From Gymnopilus junonius (lineage: Eukaryota; Basidiomycota; Agaricomycetes; Agaricales; Galerinaceae), in NCBI GenBank assembly GCA_015501075.1, contig JADNYJ010000045.1, forward strand, positions 1 through 64,000: DNA of 64,000 nucleotides. The letters are read 5' to 3'. Of this stretch, positions 1-12,389 are shown piece after piece; position 1 is the stretch's first letter; every line of letters begins with the position of its first letter. The notes beneath the pieces were generated by a model. That model did not search any database, was not told the origin of the DNA, and saw only the letters and a list, made by a program, of their open reading frames with translations. A program made the position numbers and the translations under genes.

Positions 1-980
<980 letters not shown>

Positions 981-2102
981 GTCCGCGTCAATAGCATGGT
1001 TGGCCCAAAGTCGGATAGTGGGTTGCGCACAAATTGTTCTGCCCAATGGGAGGCAAGGAATATTTGTTACGTCGGGTCACATTATAATATCACGCTAATT
1101 AGTTTTGCCGAGTCTTGCCGGGAACTACTCCAGCCTGCAGAAGGATTGAATCTTCGTCTCTGTGTAGAACCAGGAAGTTGCCTCCATCAATTTTTGTATG
1201 GACCACCACCTCCAAGTCACATCATAGAATGTATAGGAGAGCTTTCACGAGCACCAATGGGAACGAAAATGACTCTGGACCAAAAAATATGGTGAGATCT
1301 ACAAGATGCGCGGAGCGCTCATGGTACGGTTCTTCTGAGCAAATCGGAAAAGTCGGCGTGAAGTAAATGGTGATGCATCAGGAACCATGGTTGATACTGG
1401 GAGATCCATGAGGTGCAAGTCATGTACTCCAAGGAAAGAATTAAGTACGCCCAGATATTAGTTTGGTGGGACAAGCTTTTTCTATGCAGAATGTAAGCAG
1501 ATAGATATATCGTCATAGGAGCCTTACATTCATCCGTGGTGTCAATGTCAATTATATTGATATTGTAAATATATCAGTCTCTTGATTCATGTTAACTGAG
1601 TGCACTGTCATGCAGGTTGAAAACAGGCCTCAGAGGGACTGAACAACTCCTTCCATCAGCTCTACTTGGGATACAGAAGCTGATCTCCATTCTTCCATGT
1701 GGACATGGTATTGAAAAGCATTTCGATTCTGTGAGCCTGAGATGGCGCTGCGGCAGCTGACCATGCAAGCAAACAAGGTGCAATAATACCTAAGGTTTCT
1801 TATTCACACTGTAATCGGGCCTCCATCAAGTTCCATTCTTTACATTCCAATCTATTTGGACACTCAGCTTTATTTGTAGATAAAGTGTCTCATGTAAGTG
1901 TGCCTGTGGTTAAGGGCAGTGAAGATTCACCTATCGCATCAGACTTCAACATCATTTGACACCCATTAGTATACACTGGAATTTTTTTTAACCTTACGTT
2001 GCATCCCCTTACTCCCTCATGGAGTTACTGACATCAGAGTGGGTGCTTGTAACAGTGGTAACAGTCCTGAAATAGGTATGTAGGTGTGTGATCATTATGA
2101 TC
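981..2102. other. Intergenic stretch, no gene seen
   Basis: About 1.1 kb between the EF-G start and the left end of the outer transposon. Only short overlapping frames occur and none resembles a known protein. Confidence 0.5.
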
Positions 2103-2209
2103 ATTACGAGGCCTTTTTAGGACTCGTTCTTATATGGGATTGATGACCGAGGTTTGGCGGAGGGCTGCGTCATGATAAAAAATGTGGCAATGTCCAGTTT
2201 ATTTTTAGT
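2103..2209 (+). repeat. Left terminal inverted repeat of outer element
   Basis: Matches the reverse complement of 19857-19963 over 107 bp with about six transition differences. Confidence 0.88.
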
Positions 2210-2639
2210 ACAGTCATCCACTGGCTAATGTTACACCGAAAATTAAAACTCGAATGGAAATTCTTGGCCTCACTTTCTGTCAATAAAAACTACATGATAA
2301 TTCTTTATGATTCAATGCCTTTTTTCAGTTAAATTTTCAGGTAATTTTATTGACATCTCACAAAGAAACTTCCCAATTACTGGTGTAACACTCAGTGGTG
2401 AATGAATTTTGGCTAATTCCAGGATTTTGAGCTTGCTATTTCCCTGCCAGACATTATTTGATTGTCCTAAAATTTTACCAGATCATAGGTATTATGTACA
2501 GCTGAGCTCATCATGAAAATCCATCTCATCAGAAAATATGCATTTTTGACTGAGGTATTTGCATAACAAAAGTGTAACACTCAGTAATAGGCCTCGTATA
2601 TGCCATGCAGCACAATGGCCTGCACCACCAAGTATCATA

Positions 2640-4145
2640 GCTTCAAACTTAATACCTCAGTGTATTCAGTATAAGCCCTGATCATTATGTTGAATAAATA
2701 ATGAACTGTAGGAGTATCCATTATAAGCCTACCTCCCAAGCTGATTATCTGGATCATGAGAAACCAGGTCTCCAGTGTAAATTGTGTAGGCAAATCCAGT
2801 TTTCTTGGTACCAGTGAGTGCTGGGATGGCCTCAAGAGCTGTCAAAGCTAGGGACATTGGTGTGTCACTAGGTGAATGTGTCAAAAAGATGAGGGCATAA
2901 ATCAGGAGAAAGTCTGAAGTTCACCAAAGAAATGACCCATAATGCAGGGGGGGGGGGTCAAAACTTTGTCTGGACTCAAACTATTATTATTGTTAGAGTC
3001 TGTTCGGTATCCATTATTCGGGCAAATATGAAATATGAATATGAATATGATGGCATCTGCATCATTCCCACAAGCCCAAATTGGGTTCGGTCCATCAATC
3101 TCCCATGCCACGTCACATTCCGGTGCATCTTCTCCGACGGTTGAGCTCATCGTTTGCATTGGTGAGCTCATTTTTGGCGGCTTTCTCAGCCTCTAGAATC
3201 TGGCGCTTAATCACAATTAGATTATATATATATTACTGGGATAAACTGTCGCTTTAATTTACTCTTATTATATAGCTACTGTGTGTTATACACGAGAGTG
3301 GGATGAGAGGTGGGACGCAGAACGGGCGTCGGCATTGCGATCAGGGAGAGTCGGTGGCCCGACCTGTCAGAGTCTTTCTCAATTTGGCCTTGTGGGAATC
3401 CTCGGACCAAACCGGCTCCCATCAAATCTATATCCATATTCATATTCAAACCGAATAATGGATACCGAACAGACTCTTAGCATGACAACACAGGTTAGAA
3501 GTGCAGTTTGCCTCTCAGCTAGTTGAGTAACCTAAATTATCATTAAAAAAGTGGTTCTTGAGCCAGGAATACTGTCATCCTTATGAGGATCTATATGAAA
3601 ATCTGAGAGATGCAGCACATTAAGCCTTTGTCCACTCCACTTTTTAAGAGGCAGAAGAGGGTTTGGCTTGGGTTTAGCAAACCATCCAGTTAAATTCAAG
3701 GCTACAGTAGGTGGTGCTGGACACAAGCTGAAGAAATTTTGACAAACAGCCTATGGAAGTTACTTTGAACATGACTAGAAAGATTCTGAGATAAGGGAAT
3801 GCTTACCTGTCTATCATAACCTCCAACATCAGCATTGGCAACAACTTGGGTAGCAATTGCACCAACACTACTAAATTGTCCAAACATGATATTGCAAGTT
3901 GTCACATCTGTGAGTCTAAGGATGATGCATTGCTGGACAAAGAATGCTGGAGCCTCTGAGGGTGCTGCCAATGTGACAAACTTGGCAATTTCAAGGGATG
4001 TCTGACAAGTGCTGCAAGGATTACTAGCAATGAAGGGATTAGTAGCAATTGAATTTAGTTGAGCAAGTGCTGCACTGAGAAGTTGAGATGATGAAGCAAC
4101 TGGAGGCAGCAGATGTGGATCAACAGTGTCATTTGTCAGTATGCT
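2640..4145 (-). pseudogene. Acid sphingomyelinase-like phosphodiesterase, captured 3' piece
   Basis: Remnant of a secreted sphingomyelin phosphodiesterase (saposin B domain plus metallophosphatase). Reading leftwards: the saposin-like part with CSTCQTSLEIAKF (near 4010) and VVANADVGGYD (near 3825); a GT-AG intron of about 75 bp (near 3733-3807); LCPAPPTVALNLTGWF and KPKPNPL; the catalytic entry motif RLNVLHLSDFHIDP (near 3595). After a gap come LALTALEAIPALTGTKKTGF and YTGDLVSHDPDNQL (near 2870-2750), then an intron and AYTEYTEV (near 2660). Exon order and introns are those of a host gene, so this was captured as genomic DNA and not as cDNA. The frame is degenerate between the metallophosphatase exons, where a MITE has inserted, and the copy stops before most of the catalytic domain. 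It cannot encode an active enzyme. Confidence 0.8.
2996..3476. mobile_element. PIF/Harbinger-like MITE, 481 bp, with TTA target-site duplication
   Basis: Terminal inverted repeats of about 30-60 bp start GAGTCTGTTCGGTATCCATT and end with its complement. The flanks are TTA at 2993-2995 and 3477-3479. A 3-bp TTA duplication plus a G-rich end with GTTCGG is typical of PIF/Harbinger non-autonomous elements. No coding potential. It lies inside the captured sphingomyelinase copy. Confidence 0.8.
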
Positions 4146-4170
4146 ATCTGAATTCATCAGTGAGAATGGG

Positions 4171-4200
4171 TTGTCGGAAAACCGCCAAGTGCATTACAAT
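4171..4200 (+). repeat. Left subterminal inverted repeat of Plavaka element
   Basis: Near-identical to the reverse complement of 18630-18658; shared core AAAACCGCC(A/G)AGTGCATTAC. Confidence 0.8.
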
Positions 4201-4335
4201 TGCCATAATGCCAATAACGTGCCACTTGCATGATAACATGATTATCAGGTGTTCATATTATTTTGTAATCATCAGCTTACATTATATTTGATTTCAGCAT
4301 TATGTTTGACTTTGTGAGTTACAATTGCAAGGTCT

Positions 4336-4545
4336 ATAATAATTAGCTGATTAGATTACAGTGCAGATAAAGAATGTAATGAAAGATTGGATTACAACAC
4401 AAATAAGACTTCATAATGAAAGATTAAATTACAATGCAGATAAGGCTTCATGACGAAAATGTCAGAATGTAACTATATACCCTCATTATGATAGTCTAAT
4501 CAATGTACTAACTATATACCCTCCATTACGACATCCTAATCAATA
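4336..4545. repeat. Subterminal short tandem repeats of the Plavaka element
   Basis: Two families lie inside the left end. At about 4336-4450 there are roughly three diverged copies of a unit with GATTA(G/A)ATTACA and ATAA(G)GCTTCAT. At about 4470-4545 there are two copies of a ~40-bp unit, AACTATATACCCTC followed by CTAATCAAT(G/A)TACT. Subterminal repeats often serve as transposase binding sites; that role is inferred. Confidence 0.55.
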
Positions 4546-4668
4546 TACTAACTTACTGAAACTCTTACTGAATTACTTTCTATTACAACATTACCATCTG
4601 GTTTATAATGTATCGTTTGTTGAATTACTTACTATTTATACTTACTTGGCTGTTAAATTAAACACACT

Positions 4669-4748
4669 GATACAGGTTCGAACTCACGACTTACTGATGA
4701 TATTATTGATACAAAAGGTCTACTCTACCAACTGCGCCAAAGACACCT
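4669..4748 (-). other. tRNA-like segment with A and B boxes (pseudo-tRNA or tRNA-derived SINE head)
   Basis: On the minus strand TTGGCGCAGTTGGTAGAGT matches a tRNA D-arm (A box), and GTGAGTTCGAACCTG about 45 bp later matches a T-arm (B box GTTCGAAC). The acceptor and T stems do not pair properly, so it is not a functional tRNA. It may be a decayed tRNA or the head of a short retroposon inserted in the Plavaka element. Confidence 0.5.
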
Positions 4749-4976
4749 TTACTTTTATTTAACATTAGATCTCTAAAAGCCTAAGGTAATCACTATAAGC
4801 TTGCTAGACATTCCATCTTCGACATAGCCTTTGCTCTTGCTCTTGTTGTTCCTCAGTAATTCAGCGGTATTTTCATATAAGCAAAGTCAAATTGAGGATA
4901 GAAAATGTTGGTACAAGAACTGGAGGAAAAATTCTAACTAGGACTAGATTTATATCTAGAATTCTGCAAGCACAAA

Positions 4977-7047
4977 TCACTTTCTATGAGACTTGGCAGC
5001 CTTTGCAGCCTTTGGTACTGTGCCTGCTGCATTGGAACGAGGACGCAAGGAGCGTTGATCTTCATCAGCTGGGTTGTCTGAGGTCGATTGGTCCATTGCT
5101 TTCAACACTGGGCATGGGCGTGGACAAGGACGAGATTTGACGTCATCTGGCTTCTTATGGCTATCAGAAACTGAATTACTTGCAGGATTGGCCAAGGTTG
5201 AAGTTTCGTCAGTAAAAGAAAAAGTGCGCTGCAGAGGACGGGGCTGAGAGCCAGAAATGGAAGGGTTGGATGCCTTATTAGGGCAGTCAATAACAGTGGT
5301 GCTGGAGAGAAATTCTGCCGCTTCACCCTCCTCTTCGTCTGTCTGCTCACCAGGATCCAGGATGTTTGGAAGACCCAATTTCGATGTCATCTTCTCAGCA
5401 TCCACCTCCTGACCTTCTCCATCCTGATGACCTTCCATCTCGTGATTGCCTTCTACGTCATGACTGCCTTCTGCCCCTTGAGCTTCTGCTTCAAGATGTT
5501 CCGTACCCCAGTCCTCTGCTCCTTGCTCTTCCTGTGTTCCATCATGCGGCAATTCTTCATCTGGTACTCCTTCGGAACCCCAATCCCCTTCAGCACCTTC
5601 TTCAGCACCCTGATCCTCTTCGGCACTTCTTCATTGTCATCGTCATCTTCATCAGCTCCATAAATGGTGAGTTGCCCAAGGATGTCAGCAACTTCATCAG
5701 CATGTGGATTGGCAGACTTGGTATTCTCGTCTTCTTCATCCTCGTCTCCAGCCTTGAGGCCCCGAGGAAAAACCTCTTTCGTCCACTTCTTCATCAATTT
5801 GTTGTACCATACCGGCTGCTTTTGCTTCACCATAATAATGATTTGCTTGTAAGCTTCAAATAGATTGTGATAGTTTATTTCCGAATCTTCACCCTCCCCG
5901 GGACTTTGGAACTCTCTGTCGTTAGACAGAAGATAAATGGCCTATACCTAGAATTAAGAAGTCATCGAATGATGAGAAATTGCATTACTTACTCCAACAG
6001 AGCACCACGCAATGCATCCAGCTATAATACCAACAAGCTTATATTTCGGAGCAAAGGCACTGTCCTTACGGATAGCCTTCTCTTTCCGCTTATAACAGGT
6101 CTGACCATATATGACAACACGGGCAATCTGGTAACCAGTGAATCATTAGACTAAGTGTGCGATAGGATGTAAAGAATTTTACTTTAAATAGGATCGGATT
6201 GAAGAACAGTCCCGCCTTTTGTGTATCATCTTCATTGAGAAACAATAGAGGTGGAGTCAGAGGAAGGGATGATAAGGGCGTGGTTGGTTGAGGAAGCCCT
6301 AGGAGCTCTTTCCAAACTCTGGGACGGGACTGGCGCTGCCACCTTGCTTGAATGGTGGGGCCGAAGACTTCGCCAGGGAGTGAAAAAAGGTCCGGCGCAA
6401 CATTTCGGAGGCTTTGTATAGAAGAGCCATGGTGCGCCCAGGCATATTGAATAAACTGAATACCCATATGAGACCAATATATCCATGGAAGAACCTAATG
6501 ACTGACCTTAGTGACAAAGGCACTGCTCTGCAACAAATCGTTATGAAACTTCACCGAAAGACGGAAAAATAAGGCAGCCGCTAGCCTTTTTTCCATATTT
6601 TCAGGTGCATACTGCGCGGGATCATCAGGCTTGAGAGAGGTCATCTCCAAATTTGAGAACCTAGCCTTCGTGAGGAATGGGTCTTCAAGAAACTCGACTT
6701 GAATCACCTCATGCTGAATCTCAGTTGCTAACGTTTCTGCAGCAGAGTCGGTCACAGATCAGCTGGATTTTGCTGACTTGATCTCCTTTTCACATGCAGC
6801 CTTCTCAAGCTCGCGTTTTTCCTTGTTTGCAACACCCAAGGCAAGTTGTGCCTTCTTCAGGGCATCCTAAAGCGTTGAATGTAAGAAAATAAGGCCAAAA
6901 GAATTGCTATATCAATGTACATACATCTTTGGCATTGTCTTGGCTGTTTTGGGCATGGCCTTGCTGGATTGCGGCATTGCGGTTAGTGCTGGCAGTTGGT
7001 GTTGGGGCAGAGCCCAGGTTAGGGTGCGTCTGATGGTCAGAAGACAT
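4977..7047 (-). pseudogene. Transposon-associated accessory gene, unknown function, decayed
   Basis: Not recognised. Several exons are visible leftwards from an ATG at 7047: MSSDHQTHPN; a 5' splice site after QDNAKD; a Lys/Glu-rich helix DALKKAQLALGVANKEKREL; an in-frame TGA at 6761-6759; a hydrophobic-helical part with YAPENMEKRLAAALFFRLSV; a middle part with LFSLPAE-like and ILFLNEDD-like stretches; PVWYNKLMKKWTKEVFPRGL; then a long acidic, Glu/Gly-rich tail ending KAAKAAKSHRK. Proteins of this style accompany DNA transposons in agarics. The in-frame stop and frame changes near 6200-6400 suggest decay. Which strand is coding is supported by splice sites and by the continuity of these segments. 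Confidence 0.55.
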
Positions 7048-7768
7048 AGATGACAAGGGAGTGCTGCAGTGAAACAAAATCACATTCAAATATTTATACT
7101 CACCGCAAAACCAAAACCAACTCACAATCATGATTCCAGAAAGCCGGTGAATAAGGGTCTCGATAATGCTGCGCTGACAAAGTAGAATCGGTGAAAAGCA
7201 AGACCGACCTAACAACTCACATTAAACCCTGATCAAAAACAAAGAAAATGACACTGGCACTTACGTATATGGATCATATGAGTATCTAGAAAGAAGGAAT
7301 TGCAAGCAAAATGTTTCAGTGTAAGAAGGGTCGGTCATTTATCAGAACCAAAAATTCTACCCTTACTCTAATGCCAAAGGTATGCCATTTTGTGTGAATA
7401 GGACTTTCTAGAAAGAAGGAAATTATGAAGGTTTTTTTCCAATGGAAAGAAGGGATCGCCTATCGAGAAGTACACTTACCAGTGGGCAGACAATATCTTC
7501 GCTTATTTGTAGCCTGCCACTCCAAAAACTTCTCGAAGGCTCGAGAGAATCTAGCCTATGTCAAGCCATATCTTAAAAACAAAAGAGATGTCAACGTTAT
7601 TCACACGAAATACTAAGATCCCCGCAGAAGGCATATTGGACAGGGCAATTTACGTGACCCATACCTGTAGCCACAGAAAATGATACCTATCAACAAGGGC
7701 ATAGAGTCAGCAGACCATGTCAAATGCATCATGGAAGATAAGTGCAAACCCAAGTTTGCACAGGAAGA
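7048..7768. other. Non-coding stretch inside the Plavaka element
   Basis: Between the accessory gene and the captured fragments. Only short frames without recognisable content. Confidence 0.45.
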
Positions 7769-10410
7769 CTAACCCTGGTGATACCTTGCAAAAATAATCC
7801 AAACATCCATTGGGCTGATGGAAAGGGGAGCAGAATTATATGGCGACAACTGACCTGTAACTAAGTGCAGAAGGGCTGGGAGTAGACGGATCAGCCTGCT
7901 CAGACCAGAGTTTGAACTAGAGGGATCACCTCCGGCACCACCTCCAGCACCCGCACCCACAGCCCAAGTCCTGCTCCGAGTCAGAGTCGTCATCCTCTTC
8001 AGCCTTGAATGGTTGTGCACATGGCCAGTAGTATTACTATGTGGATGTTGCTGGCAATGAAAGACCATGTTGGCCACAAGCTGTGCCATGCTTGTTATCT
8101 TCGGCTTCATGCCAGATGATGACGAGCGTGACGCAGACATTGTGGTTGATGATGACAGTGGTGACAAGGTAGTTGACGTGGCATTACTCAGTCCTGGAGA
8201 AGTTGTTGTCCTTGACTTAGGAAGAGTCACTGTTCCCCCAGTGGCAGAGGTCAAATTGCTGGTTACTGTTGATGTTGTGATTGCAGGCGTCGCCAGCGAC
8301 GATTTGCTGACAATCTTCGCCTTGGATGATACACTGACACCCACAGCATGGTCGTCCACATTTCCTCTCTTCTCCTTCTTAGTCTTCTCACTCGAACTCT
8401 CATCGCCCAAACCCAACTTCAACCTCAACAGAGCACTCAGTTCTCTCCTCCTTTCATGCCCTAGAGTCCTTCTCTCACCCCCTTCCCTCTCACTTCCTCC
8501 AGAGACAGAACCATACCCCGACCCAAAAGCAGACTCATAATAACCCAAACTTTCCTCCCTCACCGCGCGCTGCCTGGCTTCCCACACCCTCCTTCCTTCC
8601 TCACCACCGCCCAACTCCTCAATCTTCTTCATGTCAAGGTCCAACAAATCCGGGCTCGCAACCTCAGAGGCATCGGGTAGTGGTAATTACTACACCCAGA
8701 ACCCAAAGCCACCCTCCGGGGGTACTCGATCGATCCTTCTGAGGGGTCCCACATGAGCAGACTTCTCGCCTTCTTCTCTGACAGGGGAGAAGTACGACGA
8801 GGACGTAGGTACCATGATCGTAGGATCAGGCACATAATTCTTTGATGCCAACTCGGATGGAATAAGATCATCATCAGCGTCACTCCCAGGCAGCGAGAGA
8901 AAATGTGAGTGGCATTCTGGTTGGCGGGAGGGATATAGATCTTGGTAATCGGATGCTGGAGAGGACAACGATGGAGAGAAAGGAGAAGATTCTCCGTGCT
9001 ATCATCATCCAAGAGCAGCAGCGAGAGGGCGATTCGGGTGCAGGACTGTCTCCAAAATCGTAAAAAGAGGTGGAAGGGAAAAGATGTGGTAACTCCACGG
9101 AAGAAAGGGAAGGTGAGCATAGACCAAGGCCAAGAGTGTCTAGTCCTGGTTCTTCTGCAAAATCTGGTTCTTGTGGTACCAATGAAGGAGGTGATGGTGG
9201 GGACGAAGACGACGGTGGTGATGACCGCAATGAAGGTAGTCCAAATGGCGATGTGGAGGACGAGCGCAACCCTAAATCTAAAGTGTCCAAGCTGTAGTCA
9301 GCTTCAACCCCAAGATCTGAGAGCGCAGCTGTTGGGGGTGGTGGGGATAATGGCGGTGATTGTGCTGGTGGACCTGGTGACAGCAAAGGAAGAGGCAAAT
9401 GCCCCTCATCTTCCTCTGCATATTGAAATTGCGGAGATCATCCGACTTCAAGCCCAAGCTTATGTGGAGACGACGCAGGTGGCGTGAAGGCAGTCGGATA
9501 GCATCCAAAGTGGTGGGTTCAATAAAATATTTCGATGGAGGTGATGCATCCGATGACGACAATGGTCATGGTGAAGGTGACCGCGTGGGTGGTTCCCATG
9601 CTGGTAGTGGTCGTTGATGTTGAGGCAGAGAAAGTTGAATGCACATAGAATTGTTGTACAAATGTGATGGGTATTCTTCTATATGTTGGTATCGGTTTTT
9701 GTGTTCATACTCCCTTCTGTTTCCTCCCCTCCCCTAGCGGCCGGAAATGTGGTGGCATCAGCGGTGACGGGACAACTCCAAAGTCGATATTGCCAAAATA
9801 TCCTCGTCCTCATCCTCGTCCTCATCTGCCTGTCTCAACTCCGAAGAGTCAGAAAAAGGCAGTGATAAAGATGAGGAAGACATTGAAGAAGACAGTGATA
9901 ATGACAACACAGGACGTAATTCTTTGAACTTGCAGCGTGCTGCAATTTTTTGGTAGGTGAGAGAGAACAACGCGTCCCGGTCCTTTCACTGTCGCTTTTA
10001 CTGTAGCCTGAGGATGATGGAGAGACGGGTAACACGCCAGAAAGGCTAAACTGTGTATGGATAAGAAAAAAGATGGAGAAAAATAAATCAGCATTCTATC
10101 ATCCGGGATAACAAACATTGATCAATGCGCATCAAGCACATATAAGCATAGCAAAGAAAGAGTAGAAGTTAGAAAAGAAGAGATTCTCACCTTTTCTTTC
10201 TCTCTTTGCATAAGCACACGTTCAAAGCCAGGTGTAACATCCATATCCATACCCACATCAACACCAACAACATTGTCCTCACTCGACCTCATCGATCCGC
10301 TTCCAGTCAAAGCAAAGCCCTGACCTGAACCACGTACAGAGCCCCCAGCCTCATCCTCAGCAATGACAATAAGCTGCTCACCTCCGACACAGTGAAAAAT
10401 GGAGTGCAAG
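7769..10410 (-). pseudogene. Captured host gene fragment(s), Ser/Pro-rich, unrecognised
   Basis: Reading leftwards: EQLIVIAEDEAGGS and ERVLMQREKEK followed by a good 5' splice site (near 10193); YQKIAARCK and an acidic DEDEDEDI stretch (near 9960-9790); a Pro/Ser-rich region (9400-9100); LASKNYVPDPTIMVPTSSSY with SPVREEGEKSAHVGPLRRID (8850-8720); then a 290-residue frame starting LDLDMKKIEELGGGEEGRRV with Ser/Thr-rich linkers (8647-7769). These look like exons of one low-complexity regulatory protein with frame changes between them, but I do not recognise the family. Base composition is richer in GC and Ser/Pro codons than the transposon-encoded exons, consistent with capture from a host gene. 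Confidence 0.45.
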
Positions 10411-10435
10411 GTGTATCCGACCTCGACTATCCATG

Positions 10436-11934
10436 CTATCCCTGAGTGGTGATAGACAGGAGAGGCATGCTCGCGTTGTTGTTCCTCGTCATATTCCCAA
10501 TATTCGGATCCCTCTGGGCATCAACCCACTTCCGCTCCTCGGTCGGCCCATCACTCCAGGACCACTCGGCCCCGACAGTCCTCCTTGCTGCCAAAGCGCG
10601 CCTGCGTACCCCAGCGTGCGCTGTCGCTCCTAGCCTGACTCGACTTCTTCGGCACCGCCAGACTGGCCATCCCAGGCCGGTATTAGACCCCGGCGACGAA
10701 ACAGAGGACATCATCGACATTGAATCAGGCGAGTTGTTCACGCCTACACCCGTTCCGCTCTCGTCGACCCTCTGCCGGTTGCTGCTGCTCCTTCCAGAAG
10801 GCGGCGGATCGCCTGTGCCGTCATCGAAGAGCTCCATGGAAATGGAGCCGGGAGAGGACTGTAATGGTGTCAAAGACGTGCTGTCCCCATGGTAGCTGCT
10901 GATGTGCTGGAAGCTGTGCTGCTGTGATAGGGAATGAAAGTGGTGTGGATGCCCGTGGTGCATGTGGGATGAGGGGAAATCCGCCGCAGTAGGGCTTGAG
11001 TTTGGACTGCCCATACTGTGCATAGAATGCATATTCATAGACAGCAGAGGTGGGTATCTCGAAGTGGCGGTTGGTGACGTAATGTAGATGTTTGGGCTTT
11101 CCGATGCCTCAATGGGGTCGTTGGGGAAAGGAGGAACTGTTTGGACAAAAATTATCAATGAAAAAGATCACCTGCACAGAAAAGGACTGACCCATTCCAG
11201 GGAAACTCTTGCCAACGATGTCCCATAGCCTTCCAATGACATTGATCAACTTGTCGACTTTCCTTCTCTCAGCCGCCAATTGCTCCCACACCCGCATGTT
11301 ATCGTCTCTCATAGCATTAAGCTGCACCGCCACCTGGATCAATTGGATAACAATACATCAGTAAGTATACAGAGAACGCCAGACACTAAGAAGGTGAAAA
11401 TGCCAGCCGGTCATGACAGAGAGAGGAGGGGTACAAGGAAATGGTAGACAAGACACTCACTTCACCAGGTAACTCAACCCGATGCTTTATCGAAGGATCA
11501 GGTTCGAGGGCCTTGCGCTTGATCTTGTCCAATAGATCTTGATGACCGCGAGGGAACTTGCTGTGCGAAAACTCCCAAGTTTGTGCATCTGTCGAGGTCC
11601 TTTGAGCTCGAGGCGTCTAGAAATCAATGAGTTCAATAACTGGAAAGGAAAACGTGACATCCAGGGAGGTAAATACCCTATTAATCTTGTGGAATCCATA
11701 CATGTTTAGCTGCCACACAAAACTCGAGAACTGGTAATAAAAAAAATCAAGGTTAAGGAGTAAGTAAAAGTAGGAAAAAATTGGAATTAAATCAGGCGAC
11801 GATCCACATACATTGTTATGCTTGAAATGCGAGCCCAAGATGCTCCGACTGAATTCTCCAACATTGGAGATGACAAAAGACGTGCCAAGCTCCGTCCAAG
11901 CAATGAATTGCACTGACTTTGGATCGTTGATCAT
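10436..11934 (-). pseudogene. Captured HSF-type transcription factor fragment
   Basis: Copy of a heat-shock-factor-type DNA-binding protein. The HSF domain is read across three exons: DPKSVQFIAWTELGTSFV and GEFSRSILGSHFKHNN (11934-11814); FSSFVWQLNMYGFHKINR (11738-11681); TDAQTWEFSHSKFPRGHQDL (11617-11460). A heptad-like exon with QLNAMRDDNMRVWEQL and KLINVIGRLWDIV follows (11337-11195), then a Ser/His-rich C-terminal region with SPNIYITSPTATSRYPPLLS and GSISMELFDDGT. Helix 1 of the domain (expected upstream, ending in FLxKLYxM) is not seen, and the conserved Arg of FVRQLN is Trp here. The frame changes near 10650. Introns are kept, so capture was at DNA level. An ATG at 11934 falls at the exon boundary, not at a natural start. 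Confidence 0.8.
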
Positions 11935-12389
11935 CCTGCAGAATAAGAATAGAAGAGGTCAGTATTTTGGGACTTTGAAAGAAAGACATCATCGCGTCGA
12001 AGCAAGAGCGAGAGAAACGAGAAAAAAATAACAGGCTGCACGAGCAACGCAAGTAAAAGGGCATAAGAAAAAGAAAAAAAGAAGGAAACAAGCACACAAA
12101 AAAATCGGAAATTAAATCCATTGCACTGCTCATTCCTCCTCCAACCCCAATCAAGCACCTGCCACTTATGGCGAGCAAGCAAGCAACATCACAATCTCAC
12201 AGCGAAACCTCTCCCAGTCCAACAAATCCCACTGATCATGTTTAACAAAACACTGTCTGTTCATCAGCATGACAATGCAGTGATAAGAACACAGCTCCCC
12301 AAAAAAAGGACAGTCCCACCCGCACGATCAAAGTGATGAAAACAAGCTAGGCACCCAGGCCCCACCTGGTCAAGTTATCATCCATCCAA

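Noticed and set aside
5366..5863. 165-codon plus-strand frame rich in Leu/Pro/Phe
   Set aside because: Antisense to acidic exons of the transposon accessory gene, which has supporting splice sites on the minus strand.
8067..8540. 157-codon plus-strand open frame
   Set aside because: Antisense to a low-complexity Ser/Thr-rich captured exon; such GC-patterned sequence often leaves both strands open.
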